From Candidatus Melainabacteria bacterium (lineage in GTDB: Bacteria > Cyanobacteriota > Vampirovibrionia > Gastranaerophilales > Gastranaerophilaceae), in contig QHMH01000013.1 of the NCBI GenBank assembly GCA_003258795.1, positions 15,864-79,863 of the forward strand: 64,000 nucleotides of DNA, in the 5' to 3' direction. The notes below the pieces were generated by a model. The model was given only the letters and a program-made list of their open reading frames with translations, ran no database searches and was not told where the DNA came from. The position numbers and the translations under genes were made by a program. Each line of letters begins with the position of its first letter. Position 1 is the first letter of the stretch. Below, piece after piece: positions 63,766 through 64,000 of this stretch.

Positions 63766-63873
63766 CTTCCGACTAAAATGTCAAAGGGGTAAATGTATTT
63801 GATTTTTGCTTGGGTTTCCGACTAAATATGTCAAACTTGCGATACTTTATGTCAAAATCCCTGAGACAAAACA
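63766..63873. repeat. Right end of the transposon with candidate transposase-binding repeats
   Basis: ATGTCAAA occurs three times (63778-63785, 63828-63835, 63849-63856), the first two preceded by TTCCGACTAAA, with spacings of 50 and 21 bases to the CA terminus at 63872-63873. Arrays of this type are bound by MuA/TnsB-type transposases. Similar but weaker motifs occur inverted at the left end. Confidence 0.65.
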
Positions 63874-63878
63874 GTTCC
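63874..63878. repeat. Right copy of 5-bp target-site duplication (GTTCC)
   Basis: It is identical to the left copy and lies in the interrupted transporter gene. Confidence 0.9.
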
Positions 63879-64000
63879 AATTGCACCTCCTGTATTTTTA
63901 AGTAAATTTTGTAAGCTTGAAGCATTTGTTAATTCTCTATTATCCAAAGTCGTCTTTTTGAAAAAAAGAACAACGCAGGGCGAAGACCCAAAAAAAAATA
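63874..64000 (-). pseudogene. DHA2-family MFS transporter, upstream fragment (cut by window edge)
   Basis: On the minus strand this part reads 'TTLDNRELTNASSLQNLLKNTGGAIG', a late transmembrane segment of EmrB-like DHA2 pumps. The frame runs into the element and stops after about 8 codons. The rest of the gene lies beyond the window. The last 40 bases contain long A runs and should be read with care. Confidence 0.85.

Larger units (their letters stand above)
41592..63873. mobile_element. Mu/Tn7-type transposon, 22,282 bp, carrying a defence island
   Basis: Borders are fixed by three observations: the interrupted DHA2 transporter frame resumes exactly across the element, a 5-bp duplication (GTTCC) flanks it, and the element starts TG and ends CA as Mu, Tn7 and retroviral-type elements do. 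Inside are a DDE transposase with a MuB/TniB-like ATPase, a degenerate tyrosine-recombinase-like third gene and a small HTH regulator. About 15 kb of cargo encodes restriction-modification and toxin-antitoxin genes. No phage structural genes are present, so it is a transposon rather than a transposable prophage. Confidence 0.92.

Noticed and set aside
41592..63873. Transposable prophage (Mu-like phage)
   Set aside because: No head, tail, lysis or portal genes are present, and almost all remaining genes are defence-type cargo.
41592..63873. Site-specific integrative element in a tRNA gene
   Set aside because: The target is a transporter gene, the duplication is only 5 bp, and no tRNA remnant is seen.
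1..64000. CRISPR array or tRNA/rRNA genes
   Set aside because: No regularly spaced direct repeats and no recognisable cloverleaf or rRNA stretches were found by eye; a tRNA scan was not possible.
63961..64000. Frameshift in the transporter near the window edge
   Set aside because: The A-rich edge makes the frame uncertain, and too little sequence is present to separate a real shift from an assembly artefact.

Overview
The window is AT-rich, tightly packed DNA from a bacterium with a Gram-negative-type envelope: it encodes an AsmA/TamB-like protein, a Skp/OmpH-like chaperone, a TolC-type outer-membrane channel and an HlyD adaptor. UGA is used as a normal stop, so the genetic code is standard. 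Rubrerythrin, hybrid-cluster protein, FeoAB and many radical SAM enzymes point to an anaerobe. A gut or environmental Candidatus Gastranaerophilales/Melainabacteria-like organism would fit, but this is inference from gene content; no rRNA or marker gene here proves it.

Positions 1-41,591 are chromosomal. In order they hold: the end of a WecG/TagA glycosyltransferase, a split transketolase, ftsE-ftsX and a degenerate REC/GGDEF-like protein (one plus-strand run); a tandem GT2 glycosyltransferase, a 1291-residue AsmA/TamB-like protein, rubrerythrin and a MenA-like prenyltransferase; an array of four tandem Tat-signal-like radical SAM paralogues behind a B12-binding radical SAM gene; cdsA with an overlapping radical SAM/SPASM gene; topA-aroE; rnpA with an unknown partner; a tolC-hlyD-two-permease export operon with no ATPase gene; a Skp-like protein and a fused FeoA-FeoB; a small accessory block with a MjaI-type restriction-modification pair; TPM-domain, hydrolase, Hcp and envelope genes; and ogt. 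Several genes (tamB-like, the B12 radical SAM gene, topA, rnpA, M.MjaI-like, the TPM gene) have a -10-like hexamer only 6-7 nt before the start codon and no Shine-Dalgarno sequence, which suggests leaderless transcripts.

Positions 41,592-63,873 form one 22,282-bp Mu/Tn7-type transposable element, the main discovery of the window. It starts with TG, ends with CA, is flanked by a 5-bp duplication GTTCC, and splits a DHA2-type MFS transporter gene. Removing the element and one GTTCC copy restores an uninterrupted transporter reading frame. The element encodes a DDE transposase (MuA/TniA-like), an AAA ATPase (MuB/TniB-like), a truncated tyrosine-recombinase-like third protein and a small divergent HTH regulator. 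Its cargo is a defence island: a type I restriction-modification operon (hsdM, RhuM-Fic, hsdS, hsdR) with an extra HsdM-HsdS-like fusion that has lost its methylase motif, three unfamiliar genes set between hsdS and hsdR, a PD-(D/E)xK plus SEC-C protein, an AbiE-type toxin-antitoxin pair, a frameshifted Mrr-like endonuclease, an HNH-like protein and four small proteins at the right end. Repeated short sequences at both ends and in two internal control regions suggest transposase and regulator binding sites.

All calls rest on reading the sequence and protein motifs; no database search was run.
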